Origin: Streptomyces cupreus
Lineage (GTDB): Bacteria; Actinomycetota; Actinomycetes; Streptomycetales; Streptomycetaceae
Reading direction: 5' to 3'
Assembly (NCBI RefSeq): GCF_014257025.1
Contig: NZ_JACMSF010000013.1
Location: 97,376-161,375, forward strand
DNA length: 64,000 nt
The notes below the pieces were generated by a model. It made no database searches. It had not been told where the DNA came from and was given only the letters and a program-made list of their open reading frames with translations. Of this stretch, positions 10,401 to 18,809 are shown in pieces (the first letter of the stretch is position 1; every line of letters starts with the position of its first letter). Both the position numbers and the translations under genes were made by a program.

Positions 10401-10944
10401 TGGCCCAGCCGATCAGCATCATGAAGACCGGGATGAGGGGGAGGGTCCCGACGATGATGGCCGCCGAGACCCAGTCCTCGGTAACGATCCGCGCGAGCAC
10501 CGCCACGGGCACCACCACCGCGAGCCCCAGCTGCGGCAGATAACGCGAGAAGTAGTCGTCGAGGGCGTCGACCCCCCGGGTGGCGAGGGCGACCAGCGAT
10601 CCGGTCCGCTGCCCGCCCAGCCACCCCGGGCCCAGCGCGGCGGCGCGCTCCAGCAGCCGCCCCCGCAGCTCCGACTTCACCGCCGCGCTCGCCCGGTGAG
10701 CGGCGAGCTCGGTGAGCCAGGCGACCAGAGCGCGCCCGCACGCGACGGCCACCAACAGCAGCAGAGGAGTACGGAGTTCACCGACCGAAAGCCCGTGCTG
10801 AAACGCACCGACAACGATCTCGGCGATGAGCATCGCCTGGGCGATGACCAGCAGGGCCCCCACAACACCCAGGCCGACCACGGCCACCAGGAAAAACCGG
10901 GTGGCCCGGGCGTAGCGAAGCAGACGCGGATCGATTGGTTTCAC
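7453..10944 (-). CDS. cydD: cytochrome bd assembly ABC transporter, CydD-CydC fusion
   Basis: A single long polypeptide (about 1163 residues) containing both halves of the heterodimeric exporter that moves cysteine/glutathione-type thiols and is needed for cytochrome bd assembly. Each half has a membrane domain followed by an ATPase: Walker A GPSGAGKST then LSAGQRQRLALARA and LLLDEPTA in the first, GASGSGKTT then LSGGQRQRLALARA and LVLDEPAE in the second. Fusion of CydD and CydC is usual in Streptomyces. I place the start at GTG 10944, 10 nt after GAGG; a GTG at 10953 lies only 1 nt after it. The parS site at 10938-10951 spans this start. Last gene of the cydA-cydB-cydCD operon. Confidence 0.95.
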   Translation of the reverse strand: MKPIDPRLLRYARATRFFLVAVVGLGVVGALLVIAQAMLIAEIVVGAFQHGLSVGELRTPLLLLVAVACGRALVAWLTELAAHRASAAVKSELRGRLLERAAALGPGWLGGQRTGSLVALATRGVDALDDYFSRYLPQLGLAVVVPVAVLARIVTEDWVSAAIIVGTLPLIPVFMMLIGWATQSRMDRQWRLLSRLSGHFLDVVAGLPTLKVFGRAKAQAESIRRITGEYRQATMRTLRIAFLSSFALELLATISVALVAVTIGMRLVHGEMDLYIGLVILVLAPEAYLPLRQVGAQYHAAAEGLAAAEEIFAVLETPVPASGSAEVPSGALAFEGVTVRYPGRSGDAVSDVSFVVEPGETVALVGPSGAGKSTLLNVLLGFVRPAEGRVRIGGADLAGLDLERWRSRIAWVPQRPHLFAGTIADNVRLARPDADDTAVARALEDAGALEFVAALPQGADTVLGEDGAGLSAGQRQRLALARAFLADRPVLLLDEPTAALDGWTEAEVVAAVRRLAVGRTVLLVVHRPALLGIADRVVRLAEATVPAPATAAVSKAPAARLIEEVVGEAPAAAEEQPAKTTGGVLARVRAMSGARRGRLALALLLASLALGSAVGLMATSGWLISRASQQPPVLYLMVAVTATRTFGIGRAVFRYAERLVSHDAVLRMLADTRVAVYRRLERLAPAGLRTARRGDLLSRLVADVDALQDYWLRWLLPAGAATVVSAVSVGFTAWLLPEAGAVLAVGLLAAGAGVPLLTGAVSRRAERRLAPARGLLATRVTDLLTGTAELTVAGALPARTAEARRADGTLTRIASRAATATAIGDGLTALLSGLTVAATALVGAQGVADGRLSGVAMAVVVLTPLAAFEAVLGLPLAVQYRQRVRRSAERVYEVLDAPEPVREPERPRQAPVSPFPVVLRDLTARHAGQDRDALAGLDLTLGKGRRIAVVGASGSGKTTLAQVLLRFLDARAGGYTLGGVDAHALDGDDVRRLVGLCAQDAHLFDSSVRENLLLAKKDADEDELHDALRRARLLEWADGLPDGLDTLVGEHGARLSGGQRQRLALARALLADFPVLVLDEPAEHLDLPTADALTADLLAATEGRTTLLITHRLAGLEAVDEVVVLDRGRVTQRGSYAELAAVEGPLRAMVEREEEADLLVSVG

Positions 10945-10951
10945 GTGAAAC
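10938..10951. other. parS site overlapping the cydCD start, perfect
   Basis: Perfect GTTTCACGTGAAAC at the cydB/cydCD junction. It covers the preferred GTG start of cydCD (10944) and the spacer to its ribosome-binding site. Confidence 0.95.
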
Positions 10952-10956
10952 ACACC

Positions 10957-11961
10957 TCAATGCACGGTCTCAGCGATGTGCTGCGTACCGATCCGCTTGC
11001 GGAACACCCAGTAGGTCCAGCTCTGGTACAGCAGCACGATCGGCGTGGCGATCGCCGCGCACCAGGTCATGATCTTCAAGGTGTACGGGCTGGACGATGC
11101 GTTGGTGACCGTCAGGCTCCACTCCTCATTGAGCGAGGAGGGCATGACGTTCGGAAAGAGCGACAGGAAGAGCATCGCCACGGCGGCCACGATGGTGACG
11201 CCGGACAACGCGAACGCCCAGCCCTCACGCCCGGCTTGATTGGCCACCAGCGCCGCCACCAGTGCGGCCACGGCCACGACGAGCGCGACCAGACTCTCGC
11301 CGTCCCCGCTCTCGACCTGCGTCCACAGCAGGAAGACCAGCGCGAGCACGGCTGCGGCGAGGCCGACCCGAAGCGCCAGTTTCCGCGCCCGCTCCCGGAT
11401 GTCCCCGACGGTCTTGAGCGCCACGAACACCGCACCGTGGAAGGTGAACAGCGTCAGCGTCACCAGTCCGCCGACCAGGGAGTACGGGTTGAGCAGGTCC
11501 CAAAAGTTGCCGACGTACTCGAAGTCCCGGTCGATCTTGACGCCCCGCACGATGTTGCCGAAGGCCACGCCCCACAGGAACGCCGGGATCAGCGAGGACC
11601 AGAAGATCGCGGTCTCCCAGTTGCGCTGCCAGTTCTCCTCGGGCCGCTTGGCCCGGTACTCGAAGGCCACGCCCCGGACGATCAGACAGACCAGGATGAT
11701 CAGCAGCGGCAGATAGAAGCCGGAGAAGAGGGTCGCGTACCACTCGGGGAAGGCGGCGAAGGTCGCACCGCCCGCGGTGAGCAGCCACACCTCGTTGCCG
11801 TCCCAGACGGGGCCGATGGTGTTGATCAGCACCCGCTTCTCGGGCCGGTCGCGGGCCAGCAGCCTGGTGAGGATGCCGACCCCGAAGTCGAAGCCCTCCA
11901 GGAAGAAGTAGCCGGTCCACAGGACGGCGATCAGGACGAACCAGACGTCGTGCAGTTCCAT
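10957..11961 (-). CDS. cydB: cytochrome bd oxidase subunit II
   Basis: Membrane subunit II of the bd-type terminal quinol oxidase, which with CydA reduces O2 to water at low oxygen. It is 334 residues with about nine hydrophobic segments. The N terminus LHDVWFVLIAVLWTGYFFLEGFDFGVG is the family hallmark (the GFDFG motif is near residue 25), followed by NTIGPVWDGNEVWL. It starts about 20 nt after cydA and its stop nearly touches the cydCD start, so the three genes form one operon. Regulation is through the Rex operator upstream of cydA. Confidence 0.97.
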   Translation of the reverse strand: MELHDVWFVLIAVLWTGYFFLEGFDFGVGILTRLLARDRPEKRVLINTIGPVWDGNEVWLLTAGGATFAAFPEWYATLFSGFYLPLLIILVCLIVRGVAFEYRAKRPEENWQRNWETAIFWSSLIPAFLWGVAFGNIVRGVKIDRDFEYVGNFWDLLNPYSLVGGLVTLTLFTFHGAVFVALKTVGDIRERARKLALRVGLAAAVLALVFLLWTQVESGDGESLVALVVAVAALVAALVANQAGREGWAFALSGVTIVAAVAMLFLSLFPNVMPSSLNEEWSLTVTNASSSPYTLKIMTWCAAIATPIVLLYQSWTYWVFRKRIGTQHIAETVH

Positions 11962-11981
11962 GACTGTGCAGCTCCCTCGGC

Positions 11982-13490
11982 CTAGTACGAGAAGGCCATC
12001 GGCTTGTCGGCGTCACGGGAGTCGCCGCCGATCTTCGTGGGCGGGTTGAGGTCGGCCTCGGTGAGCTCGGGCGGGCCGGCCTTGACGTACTTGGCGAGCA
12101 GCTTGACCTCGATCACGGCCAGGATGGCGTAGAGCGTGGTGAAGACGATCATCGAGGTGAGGACCTCGCCCTGGGAGACACCGGGGGAGACCGCGTCCCG
12201 GGTCTGGAGCACGCCGTAGACGACCCACGGCTGGCGGCCCATCTCGGTGAAGATCCAGCCCCAGGAGTTGGCGATCAGCGGGAAGGCCAGGGTCCAGATC
12301 GCGATGCGCCAGTACCACTTGGTGAGCTTCGGGCCGAGTGCCTTCTTCCGGAACAGGACCAGGTTCGGCACTTCGTCGTCACCGACCCGCAGGTGCTGCG
12401 GCAGCATGAACTTCTTGCGGGTCAGCCAGAGTCCTGCCACGCCGAGAGCGAGGGACGTCATGCCGAAGCCGATCATCCAGCGGAAGCCCCAGTAGGCGAC
12501 GGGGATGTTGGGCCGGTAGTCGCCGGGCCCGAACTGCTCCTCCTCGGCCTTCTGGACGTCGTTGATACCGGGGACGTACGAGCTGAAGTCGTCCTTGGCC
12601 AGGAAGGACAGCAGGCCCGGAATCTCGATGGCGACCTTGTTGTGGCCCTTGTCGACGTCGCCGTAGGCGAAGACCGAGAAGGGTGCCGGCGCCTCGCCGT
12701 CCCACAGCGCCTCGGCCGCGGCCATCTTCATCGGCTGCTGCTCGTACATGATCTTGCCGAGGACGTCACCGCTGATCGCGGTGAGCATGCCGCCGATGAC
12801 CACGGTGACGAGGCCGAGCCGCAGCGAGGTCTTCATCTCGCGGATGTGCTTCTTGCGCAGCAGATGGAAGGCGGAGATGCCGACCATGAAGGCGCCACCG
12901 GTCAGGAAGGCGGCGGAGAGGGTGTGGAAGGCCTGGGCCAGCGCGGTGTTCTGGGTCAGAACCAGCCAGAAGTCGGTGAGTTCGGCCCGCCCCTTGGCCT
13001 CGTTGATCTTGTAGCCGACCGGGTGCTGCATCCACGAGTTGGCCGCGAGGATGAAGTACGCCGAGAGGATGGTGCCGATCGACACCATCCACATACAGGC
13101 GAGGTGGATCTTCTTCGGCAGCTTGTCCCAGCCGAAGATCCACAGCCCGATGAAGGTGGACTCGAAGAAGAACGCGATCAGGGCCTCGAAGGCGAGCGGG
13201 GCACCGAAGATGTCACCGACGAAGCGCGAGTAGTCGGACCAGTTCATACCGAACTGGAACTCCTGCACGATGCCGGTGACCACGCCCATCGCGATGTTGA
13301 TCAGGAAGAGCTTGCCCCAGAACTTGGTGGCTCTGAGGTACTTCTCCTTCTCCGTGCGCACCCAGGCGGTCTGCAGGCCGGCGGTCAGGGCGGCGAGCGA
13401 GATCGTCAGGGGGACGAACAGGAAGTGGTAGACGGTAGTGATGCCGAACTGCCATCGCGCCAGAGTCTCCGGCGCCAAAGCCAGGTCCAC
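11982..13490 (-). CDS. cydA: cytochrome bd oxidase subunit I
   Basis: Haem-bearing subunit I of cytochrome bd, 502 residues. The start is MDLALAPETLARWQFGITTVYHFLFVP (split here by position: RWQFG at 12-16), with a conserved His in TVYHFLFVP as haem b595 ligand; the haem b558 ligands fall in AFFFESTFIGLW and the later AQAFHTLSAAF region. The quinol-binding Q loop contains NKVAIEIPGLLSFLA. Its loop is short, as in actinobacterial CydA. First gene of the operon; an NADH-sensing Rex operator is centred about 90 bp upstream of the start, implying induction when NADH is high under oxygen limitation. Confidence 0.97.
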   Translation of the reverse strand: MDLALAPETLARWQFGITTVYHFLFVPLTISLAALTAGLQTAWVRTEKEKYLRATKFWGKLFLINIAMGVVTGIVQEFQFGMNWSDYSRFVGDIFGAPLAFEALIAFFFESTFIGLWIFGWDKLPKKIHLACMWMVSIGTILSAYFILAANSWMQHPVGYKINEAKGRAELTDFWLVLTQNTALAQAFHTLSAAFLTGGAFMVGISAFHLLRKKHIREMKTSLRLGLVTVVIGGMLTAISGDVLGKIMYEQQPMKMAAAEALWDGEAPAPFSVFAYGDVDKGHNKVAIEIPGLLSFLAKDDFSSYVPGINDVQKAEEEQFGPGDYRPNIPVAYWGFRWMIGFGMTSLALGVAGLWLTRKKFMLPQHLRVGDDEVPNLVLFRKKALGPKLTKWYWRIAIWTLAFPLIANSWGWIFTEMGRQPWVVYGVLQTRDAVSPGVSQGEVLTSMIVFTTLYAILAVIEVKLLAKYVKAGPPELTEADLNPPTKIGGDSRDADKPMAFSY

Positions 13491-13573
13491 GTCGTCAGTC
13501 TCCTCACATCGCCGTGGTCACAGCGGCAGTGTGCCCGTTACGTCCCGCACATCAGGGATCAATCCGGACACGC

Positions 13574-13591
13574 TTGTGAACGCGTTCACAT
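13574..13591. promoter_or_regulatory. Rex (redox) operator upstream of cydA
   Basis: TTGTGAACGCGTTCACAT matches the Rex consensus TTGTGAANNNNTTCACAA at all but the last base. A second dyad, GCTTGTGAA (13572-13580) with TTCACAAGC (13591-13599), shares the left half. The element lies 84 bp upstream of cydA. Confidence 0.85.
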
Positions 13592-13722
13592 TCACAAGCA
13601 ATTATGACGCACTGATTATCGAAGCTCGAAGGGGGGTCCCCGCTTGGGCCTTTCGGCACACTCCTGGCAGCAACTTCAACATCTTGTTGAATTGCCTGCC
13701 GACTCGACGACCGCACACCGAT

Positions 13723-13780
13723 CTCGCGAGGCTGGGGGTCCTCCCAAACGGAGTTTGGGAGGACAATGCCGCCTCGCGAG
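13723..13780 (-). terminator. nested stem-loop downstream of hisC
   Basis: A 12-bp perfect hairpin (13738-13749 with 13753-13764, 3-nt loop GGA) is enclosed by a second perfect 10-bp inverted repeat (CTCGCGAGGC 13723-13732 and GCCTCGCGAG 13771-13780). It begins 8 bp beyond the hisC stop and should terminate hisC before the Rex-controlled cyd region. A smaller inverted repeat TTCAACA/TGTTGAA lies at about 13675-13691. Confidence 0.7.
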
Positions 13781-13787
13781 CCCGACC

Positions 13788-14867
13788 TCAGAGCTCCTTG
13801 CGGAACCCTTCCGTCACCTTCAGGAAGATGTCGCTCGCCTCGGTCTCCCCGATCGTCACCCGCACTCCCTCGCCCGGGAACGGCCGGACCACCACGCCGT
13901 GCCGCTCACACGCCGCCGCGAAGTCGACCGTACGCTCCCCCAGCCGCAGCCACACGAAGTTGGCCTGGGTCTCGGGCACCGTCCAGCCCTGGGCCCGCAG
14001 CCCCTCGACCACGCGAGCGCGCTCGCAGACCAGTGAGCCGACCCGGCCCAGCAGTTCGTCCTCGGCCCGCAGCGAGGCCACCGCCGCGTCCTGGGCGAGC
14101 TGGCTCACGCCGAAGGGCACCGCGGTCTTGCGCAGCGCCGCCGCCACCGGCTCATGGGCGATGGCGAAGCCGACCCGGAGCCCCGCGAGGCCGTACGCCT
14201 TGGAGAAGGTGCGCAGGACGCAGACGTTCGGCCGGTTCCGGTAGATCTCCACGCCGTCCGGCACCTCGGGGTCGCGGATGAACTCCCGGTAGGCCTCGTC
14301 CAGCACCACCAGCACATCACCGGGCACCCGGTCCAGGAACCGCTCCAGCTCGGGGCGCTTGACGACCGTGCCGGTGGGGTTGTTGGGGTTGCAGACGAAG
14401 ATCAGCCGGGTCCGGTCGGTGATGGCGTCGGCCATCGCGTCCAGGTCGTGCACATCGCCGGCCGTCAGCGGCACCCGTACCGAGGTCGCCCCGCTGATCT
14501 GCGTGATGATCGGGTACGCCTCGAAGGACCGCCAGGCGTAGATGACCTCGTCGCCGGGGCCGGAGGTGGCCTGGAGCAGCTGCTGGGCGACGCCGACCGA
14601 GCCGGTGCCGGTGGACAGATGGGTCAGCGGGACGCCGAAGCGCTCGGAGAGCTCGTTCATCAGGCCCGTGCACGCCATGTCCGGGTAGCGGTTGAAGGCG
14701 GAGGCGGCGGACGTCACGCTCTCCATCACCCCGGGCAGCGGCGGATAGGGGTTCTCGTTGGAGGACAGCTTGTAGGCGACCGGGCCGCCGGACGCGGCGG
14801 GCTTGCCCGGCTTGTAGGTGGGAATACCCTCCAGCTCGGCGCGCAGCTTGGGGCTCGTCTCGCTCAC
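13788..14867 (-). CDS. hisC: histidinol-phosphate / aromatic aminotransferase (fold type I PLP)
   Basis: Class I/II aminotransferase of 359 residues. The PLP lysine is in [11 protein letters not shown]; other family motifs are [12 protein letters not shown] at the N terminus, [11 protein letters not shown], and VLDEAYREF with its PLP-binding Asp and Tyr. Streptomyces carry more than one HisC-like protein; this isolated copy, outside the his operon, is more likely the aromatic (phenylalanine/tyrosine) transaminase sometimes called pat, but histidinol-phosphate activity cannot be excluded. I start at GTG 14867, preceded by GAGGAGGAC at ideal spacing. Followed by the strong nested stem-loop. Confidence 0.88.
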   Translation of the reverse strand: MSETSPKLRAELEGIPTYKPGKPAASGGPVAYKLSSNENPYPPLPGVMESVTSAASAFNRYPDMACTGLMNELSERFGVPLTHLSTGTGSVGVAQQLLQATSGPGDEVIYAWRSFEAYPIITQISGATSVRVPLTAGDVHDLDAMADAITDRTRLIFVCNPNNPTGTVVKRPELERFLDRVPGDVLVVLDEAYREFIRDPEVPDGVEIYRNRPNVCVLRTFSKAYGLAGLRVGFAIAHEPVAAALRKTAVPFGVSQLAQDAAVASLRAEDELLGRVGSLVCERARVVEGLRAQGWTVPETQANFVWLRLGERTVDFAAACERHGVVVRPFPGEGVRVTIGETEASDIFLKVTEGFRKEL

Positions 14868-15285
14868 CGCAGTCCTCCTCGCGACCACCGGCGGCCCATC
14901 GTCACCGCCGGCTTCCAATGCTTCTCACCTTATGAGGATTCGGCTCGGCTGCGTACAGGTGAGAGCAGACCTCCTTCGTCACACCGGCATCAGGGGCATC
15001 ACACCGCGAAGCCGTACGAATTAGGGGGCGCGTCACACATATATCTACGCGCCGGTGGCTCACGCCGTAGCGCGCATCCCTCGTGAAGGTGAGTTGAGAC
15101 CTCTTCGAAACATCGGGAACTTGGCAGGTGTGCGCACGCCGACAAGTCACGTATTGCCATGGGAGCGCTCAACTCCCTTGTAATCCAAAGCTTCTGACGG
15201 TGTATGACCTTGCAGAAACGTGCCTGTCAACCGCTGCATATGCGTCCGCACTACCCCACCGCATGAGCCCTACTATCGGCTCGCC
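14868..15285. other. 418-bp divergent intergenic region, hisC / LacI regulator
   Basis: Divergent promoter region without a convincing gene. It is more A+T-rich than its surroundings. It holds an inverted repeat GGCGCGT (15027-15033) / ACGCGCC (15047-15053) with an AT-rich 13-nt centre containing CATATATCT, a plausible operator for the neighbouring LacI protein. I saw no tRNA cloverleaf in it. Confidence 0.5.
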
Positions 15286-16398
15286 ATGACAGCAGCAGGG
15301 AAGCACCAGGTGAGCCGCGCGGAAACCGCCCGCCGGGGCAACCGGCCGGGCCGGGCAGGCATCAGAGACGTCGCCGCCGCCGCCGGAGTCTCCATCACGA
15401 CCGTCTCCGACGCCCTCAACGGCAAGGGCCGGCTCCCCGACGCCACCCGACGCCATGTCCGCGAGGTCGCCGACCGGCTGGGCTACCGCCCGTCGGCCGC
15501 GGCCCGAACCCTCCGTACCGGCAAGTCAGGGCTCATCGGCCTGACCGTGACGACATACGGGGATGAACCTTTCACCTTCACCGAGTTCGCGTACTTCGCC
15601 GAGATGGCCAGAGCCGCCACCTCGGCCGCGCTCGCCCGCGGCTACGCCCTGGTCATCCTCCCCGCGACCTCCCGCCACGACGTGTGGTCGAACGTCGCCC
15701 TGGACGGCACGGTCGTCATCGACCCGTCCGACCAGGACCCGGTGGTCAGCGAGCTGGTGAGGCAGGGCTTACCGGTCGTCTCCGACGGCCGCCCGGTCGG
15801 CTCGCTGCCGGTCACCGCCTGGGTCGACAACGACCACGAGGCCGCCGTCCTCGGCATCCTCGACCATCTGGCCGACGCCGGCGCTCGCCGCATCGGCCTG
15901 CTGACCGGGACGACGACGGACACCTACACCCATCTGTCCACCACCGCCTATCTCCGCTGGTGCGAGCGGGTCCGCCAGGACCCGGTGTACGAGGCCTACC
16001 CCGCGCACGACCCGTGCGCGGGCGCCGTAGCCGCCGACCGGCTGCTGGCCCGCCCCGACCGCCCCGACGCCGTCTACGGCCTGTTCGACCCGAACGGCAC
16101 CGATCTGCTCGCCGCCGCCCGCCGCTACGGGCTGCGGGTACCGGACGACCTGCTTCTCGTCTGTTGCAGCGAGTCCACGGTGTACGCCAACACCGAGCCA
16201 CCCATCACCACGCTCTCGCTGAAGCCACGCCGGATCGGCACGGCGGTGGTGCAACTGCTCATCGACGCGATCGAGGGGGTCGAATCGGACCAACCGGTCG
16301 AGCAGGTGATACCGACCGAGCTGATCGTCCGTACCTCGTCCCAGCGACGTCCGCCGCGGACGACCGTCAGTCTGCCGCGGTCGCCCGAGGAGCGGTAG
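15286..16398 (+). CDS. LacI-family transcriptional regulator with a TTA codon
   Basis: A 370-residue repressor. The N-terminal HTH reads IRDVAAAAGVSITTVSDALN, followed by the hinge helix RPSAAARTLRTG and a periplasmic-binding-protein-like effector domain ending near VIPTELIVRTS. The effector is unknown. Codon 162 (15769-15771) is TTA, the rare leucine codon read only by the bldA tRNA in Streptomyces, so full-length protein may depend on development. The divergent hisC gene suggests, but does not show, a shared operator. After the stop, a small GGTGAA...TTCACC repeat near 16453-16481 could be its terminator. Confidence 0.92.
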   Translation: MTAAGKHQVSRAETARRGNRPGRAGIRDVAAAAGVSITTVSDALNGKGRLPDATRRHVREVADRLGYRPSAAARTLRTGKSGLIGLTVTTYGDEPFTFTEFAYFAEMARAATSAALARGYALVILPATSRHDVWSNVALDGTVVIDPSDQDPVVSELVRQGLPVVSDGRPVGSLPVTAWVDNDHEAAVLGILDHLADAGARRIGLLTGTTTDTYTHLSTTAYLRWCERVRQDPVYEAYPAHDPCAGAVAADRLLARPDRPDAVYGLFDPNGTDLLAAARRYGLRVPDDLLLVCCSESTVYANTEPPITTLSLKPRRIGTAVVQLLIDAIEGVESDQPVEQVIPTELIVRTSSQRRPPRTTVSLPRSPEER

Positions 16399-16599
16399 AA
16401 CCCGACCGGAAGGCAGGCGGGAGAAGCCCTGCCCAATCGGGGCGAAAGCCGCGGTGAACCAGAGCCCTGCTTTGATTCACCACCCCTGGGTCATCACATG
16501 GCGCGATCGGCATTCCTATGATGGGCCCACGACACCGCGGGCCGCTGCGACCAGGCAGTCCGATGCGGTGCAGCTGCGGCGCGATGGTGGAGGGGTCTG

Positions 16600-17676
16600 A
16601 TGACTCAGGGGGCCGGTCAGGGACCCGAGGCGGAGCGGACAGCGACGTTGCGCGACTTCCGGGTGCCCGCGTACGTCCACGAGACCGGTCCGTACGTCCA
16701 CAGCACGCATCCGGGCGACATCGCGCCGCCCATGGAGGAGACCTACCCGGAGGGGTACACCCCCACCCAGCGCGATCTGCCCGTCATCAACCGCGGTGAC
16801 ACGGTTCAGGTGACCGTCGATCCGGTGGCCGCGGTCGTTCCGCAGCAGTCGGGCGGCCCCGGTCCGCTGTTCGTCGTCGGCGATGTGCACGGCTACCTCG
16901 ACGAACTGGTGGCCGCCCTCCAGGAGAAGGGCCTGATCGACTCCGCGGGCAACTGGTGCGCGGGCACCGCCCGGCTGTGGTTCCTCGGCGACTTCACCGA
17001 CCGCGGCCCGGACGGCATCGGCGTCATCGACCTCGTGATGCGGCTGTCCGCCGAGGCCGCCGCGGCCGGCGGCTACTGCAAGGCCCTGATGGGCAACCAC
17101 GAGCTGCTGCTGATCGGCGCCAAGCGGTTCTCCGACACCCCCGTCAACTCCGGCGCGGGCACCGCCACCTTCCAGGCGGCCTGGCTGCTCAACGGCGGCC
17201 AGAAGACCGACATGGACCGCCTCCAGGACCACCACCTCCAGTGGATGGCCCGCCTGGACGCCATGGAGGAGGTCGACGGACATCTGCTCGTCCACTCCGA
17301 CACCACCGCCTACCTCGACTACGGCCACTCCATCGAAGAGGTCAACGACACCGTCCGCGAGACCCTCACCCGCAACGACGCGGACGAATGCTGGGACCTG
17401 TTCCGCAAGTTCACCAAGCGCTTCTCCTTCCGCGACGAGGGCGGCTCCGACGCCGTACGCTCCCTGCTCGATACGTACGGGGGCACCCGCATCGTTCACG
17501 GCCACAGCCCGATTCCCTATCTGCTGGGCGAGGTCGGCTCCGAGGACGGCGAGGACGGCGGCGGCCCGGTGGTCGAGGGACCGCACATCTACGCCGCCGG
17601 TCTCGCCATCGCGATGGACGGCGGAGTGACCATGGCCGGAAAGCTGCTGGTCCAGCAACTTCCCCTGGATAACTGA
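16600..17676 (+). CDS. calcineurin-like metallophosphoesterase
   Basis: A cytosolic metal-dependent phosphoesterase of 358 residues resembling the Shelphs / bacterial PPP-type phosphatases. Metal motifs: GDVHGY, GDFTDRG, GNHE and VHGHSP, in the usual order, with a roughly 80-residue N-terminal extension before the catalytic core. The start ATG 16600 has GGAGGGG just upstream. Protein phosphatase and nucleotide phosphatase are both possible. Its neighbours are a two-TM protein and a TerD-VWA protein, which is suggestive because tellurite-stress clusters often encode phosphatases. Confidence 0.88.
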   Translation: MTQGAGQGPEAERTATLRDFRVPAYVHETGPYVHSTHPGDIAPPMEETYPEGYTPTQRDLPVINRGDTVQVTVDPVAAVVPQQSGGPGPLFVVGDVHGYLDELVAALQEKGLIDSAGNWCAGTARLWFLGDFTDRGPDGIGVIDLVMRLSAEAAAAGGYCKALMGNHELLLIGAKRFSDTPVNSGAGTATFQAAWLLNGGQKTDMDRLQDHHLQWMARLDAMEEVDGHLLVHSDTTAYLDYGHSIEEVNDTVRETLTRNDADECWDLFRKFTKRFSFRDEGGSDAVRSLLDTYGGTRIVHGHSPIPYLLGEVGSEDGEDGGGPVVEGPHIYAAGLAIAMDGGVTMAGKLLVQQLPLDN

Positions 17677-17869
17677 ACGTTCACTGGGCAGACGTCCCCC
17701 CGGGTCGGAACGACCGGAGACGACGCAGGCCAGGGCCCAATTTCTGGAAACCCCCTGTCACCGTGTGCCGTCACCGCTCTACCATCGGCTTATCCGTAGC
17801 AGGCTCCCCTCCGTTTCTGCCCGACGGCTCGTCGTCATGCGAGCCCCAAGCCCTACGGAGCATCGGGGG

Positions 17870-18739
17870 ATGCACATGAACAGCGTTCCGCAGCACCTGC
17901 ACAGTGAGGACCGCCAGGAGTACGAGCGGATCCTCGATGAGGCGCTGCGCTCCGCACCAACCCGCCCGGAACTGGCCGCTGTCGGACAGCGGCTCAACCC
18001 CGAACAGCTGCGCACCATGGCGCTCAACGCCTCCGCGATCATCACGGCGGCCGCGGCGACCGAGTACCAGCACTACGTGAAGGTCCGCGAGGAACTGCGC
18101 CAGCCGGCGCCGTCCACCCCGTCGTCCGTTCGCGAGTCCGGCTCCACCGAGTCGGGTCAGAGCGCGATGGGGCTCGCCACCACCATGGGAGAGGCCGCCG
18201 CCGAGACAGCCGGCGCGGGCATCGTCGCCGTCGCGGCCGTCCTCACCCCCGTTCTCGCCGGAATCGCCGCGGCGATCTTCCTGCTCGTCGGGTACATCCT
18301 GAAGATGCTCGAACCCGAGCCGGCGTTCGCCCAGACCATGCTCACCACCGGATGGGTGTTCGGCGCCGTGACGGCGGCCGCGATCCTCGTCGCCGCCGTC
18401 GGACTGCTGCTCACCGCCCTGCGCAACAGGCCGGCACTCGACACCGGCCCGTACGGGGAGCTGGGCAGCGAGGTGGCCCGGGCCAGGGAAGCCTGGCGTG
18501 AAGCCCTGCTGGAGCGCGGCGTCCTGCCGTTCCTGCGGGACGCGCTGGCCGACCCCGGCACCGCCGCCGCCCTGCACCGCACGGCACCCACGGCGCCGAG
18601 CCGCATCCCGCACCTCGGCTACGACCGCCCGGGCTTCTCCAGCCCCGGCGAGGGCCCTGCGTCAGGCCCGCGCCCGAGCTTCAGCAGCCCGGACTACACC
18701 AGCCCGGATTTCGGGGGCCCGGAGCAGCAGCCGGAGTGA
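17870..18739 (+). CDS. two-TM membrane protein of unknown function
   Basis: Not assigned to a family. About 289 residues: a helical, acidic, cytosolic N-terminal third (HLHSEDRQEYERILDEALR), two long hydrophobic segments near residues 110-150 (GIVAVAAVLTPVLAGIAAAI and VFGAVTAAAILVAAVGLLLT), a charged region containing ARAREAWREALLERG, and a Ser/Pro-rich C tail with FSSPDYTSPDF-like repeats. ATG 17876 is an alternative start, slightly better spaced from GGGGG. It is downstream of the phosphoesterase gene and convergent with the TerD-VWA gene. Confidence 0.8.
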   Translation: MHMNSVPQHLHSEDRQEYERILDEALRSAPTRPELAAVGQRLNPEQLRTMALNASAIITAAAATEYQHYVKVREELRQPAPSTPSSVRESGSTESGQSAMGLATTMGEAAAETAGAGIVAVAAVLTPVLAGIAAAIFLLVGYILKMLEPEPAFAQTMLTTGWVFGAVTAAAILVAAVGLLLTALRNRPALDTGPYGELGSEVARAREAWREALLERGVLPFLRDALADPGTAAALHRTAPTAPSRIPHLGYDRPGFSSPGEGPASGPRPSFSSPDYTSPDFGGPEQQPE

Positions 18740-18809
18740 CCCCTGGCCCCTCGGCTTGCGCCCCCGTCGCGGGGAGCGCAAGCCGGATGTCCGGGGCGTT
18801 CAGGTGTGA

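Noticed and set aside
7612..11985. A 1457-codon plus-strand open frame opposite cydCD/cydB
   Set aside because: Shadow of the GC-rich antisense strand; cydCD and cydB have clear motifs on the minus strand.
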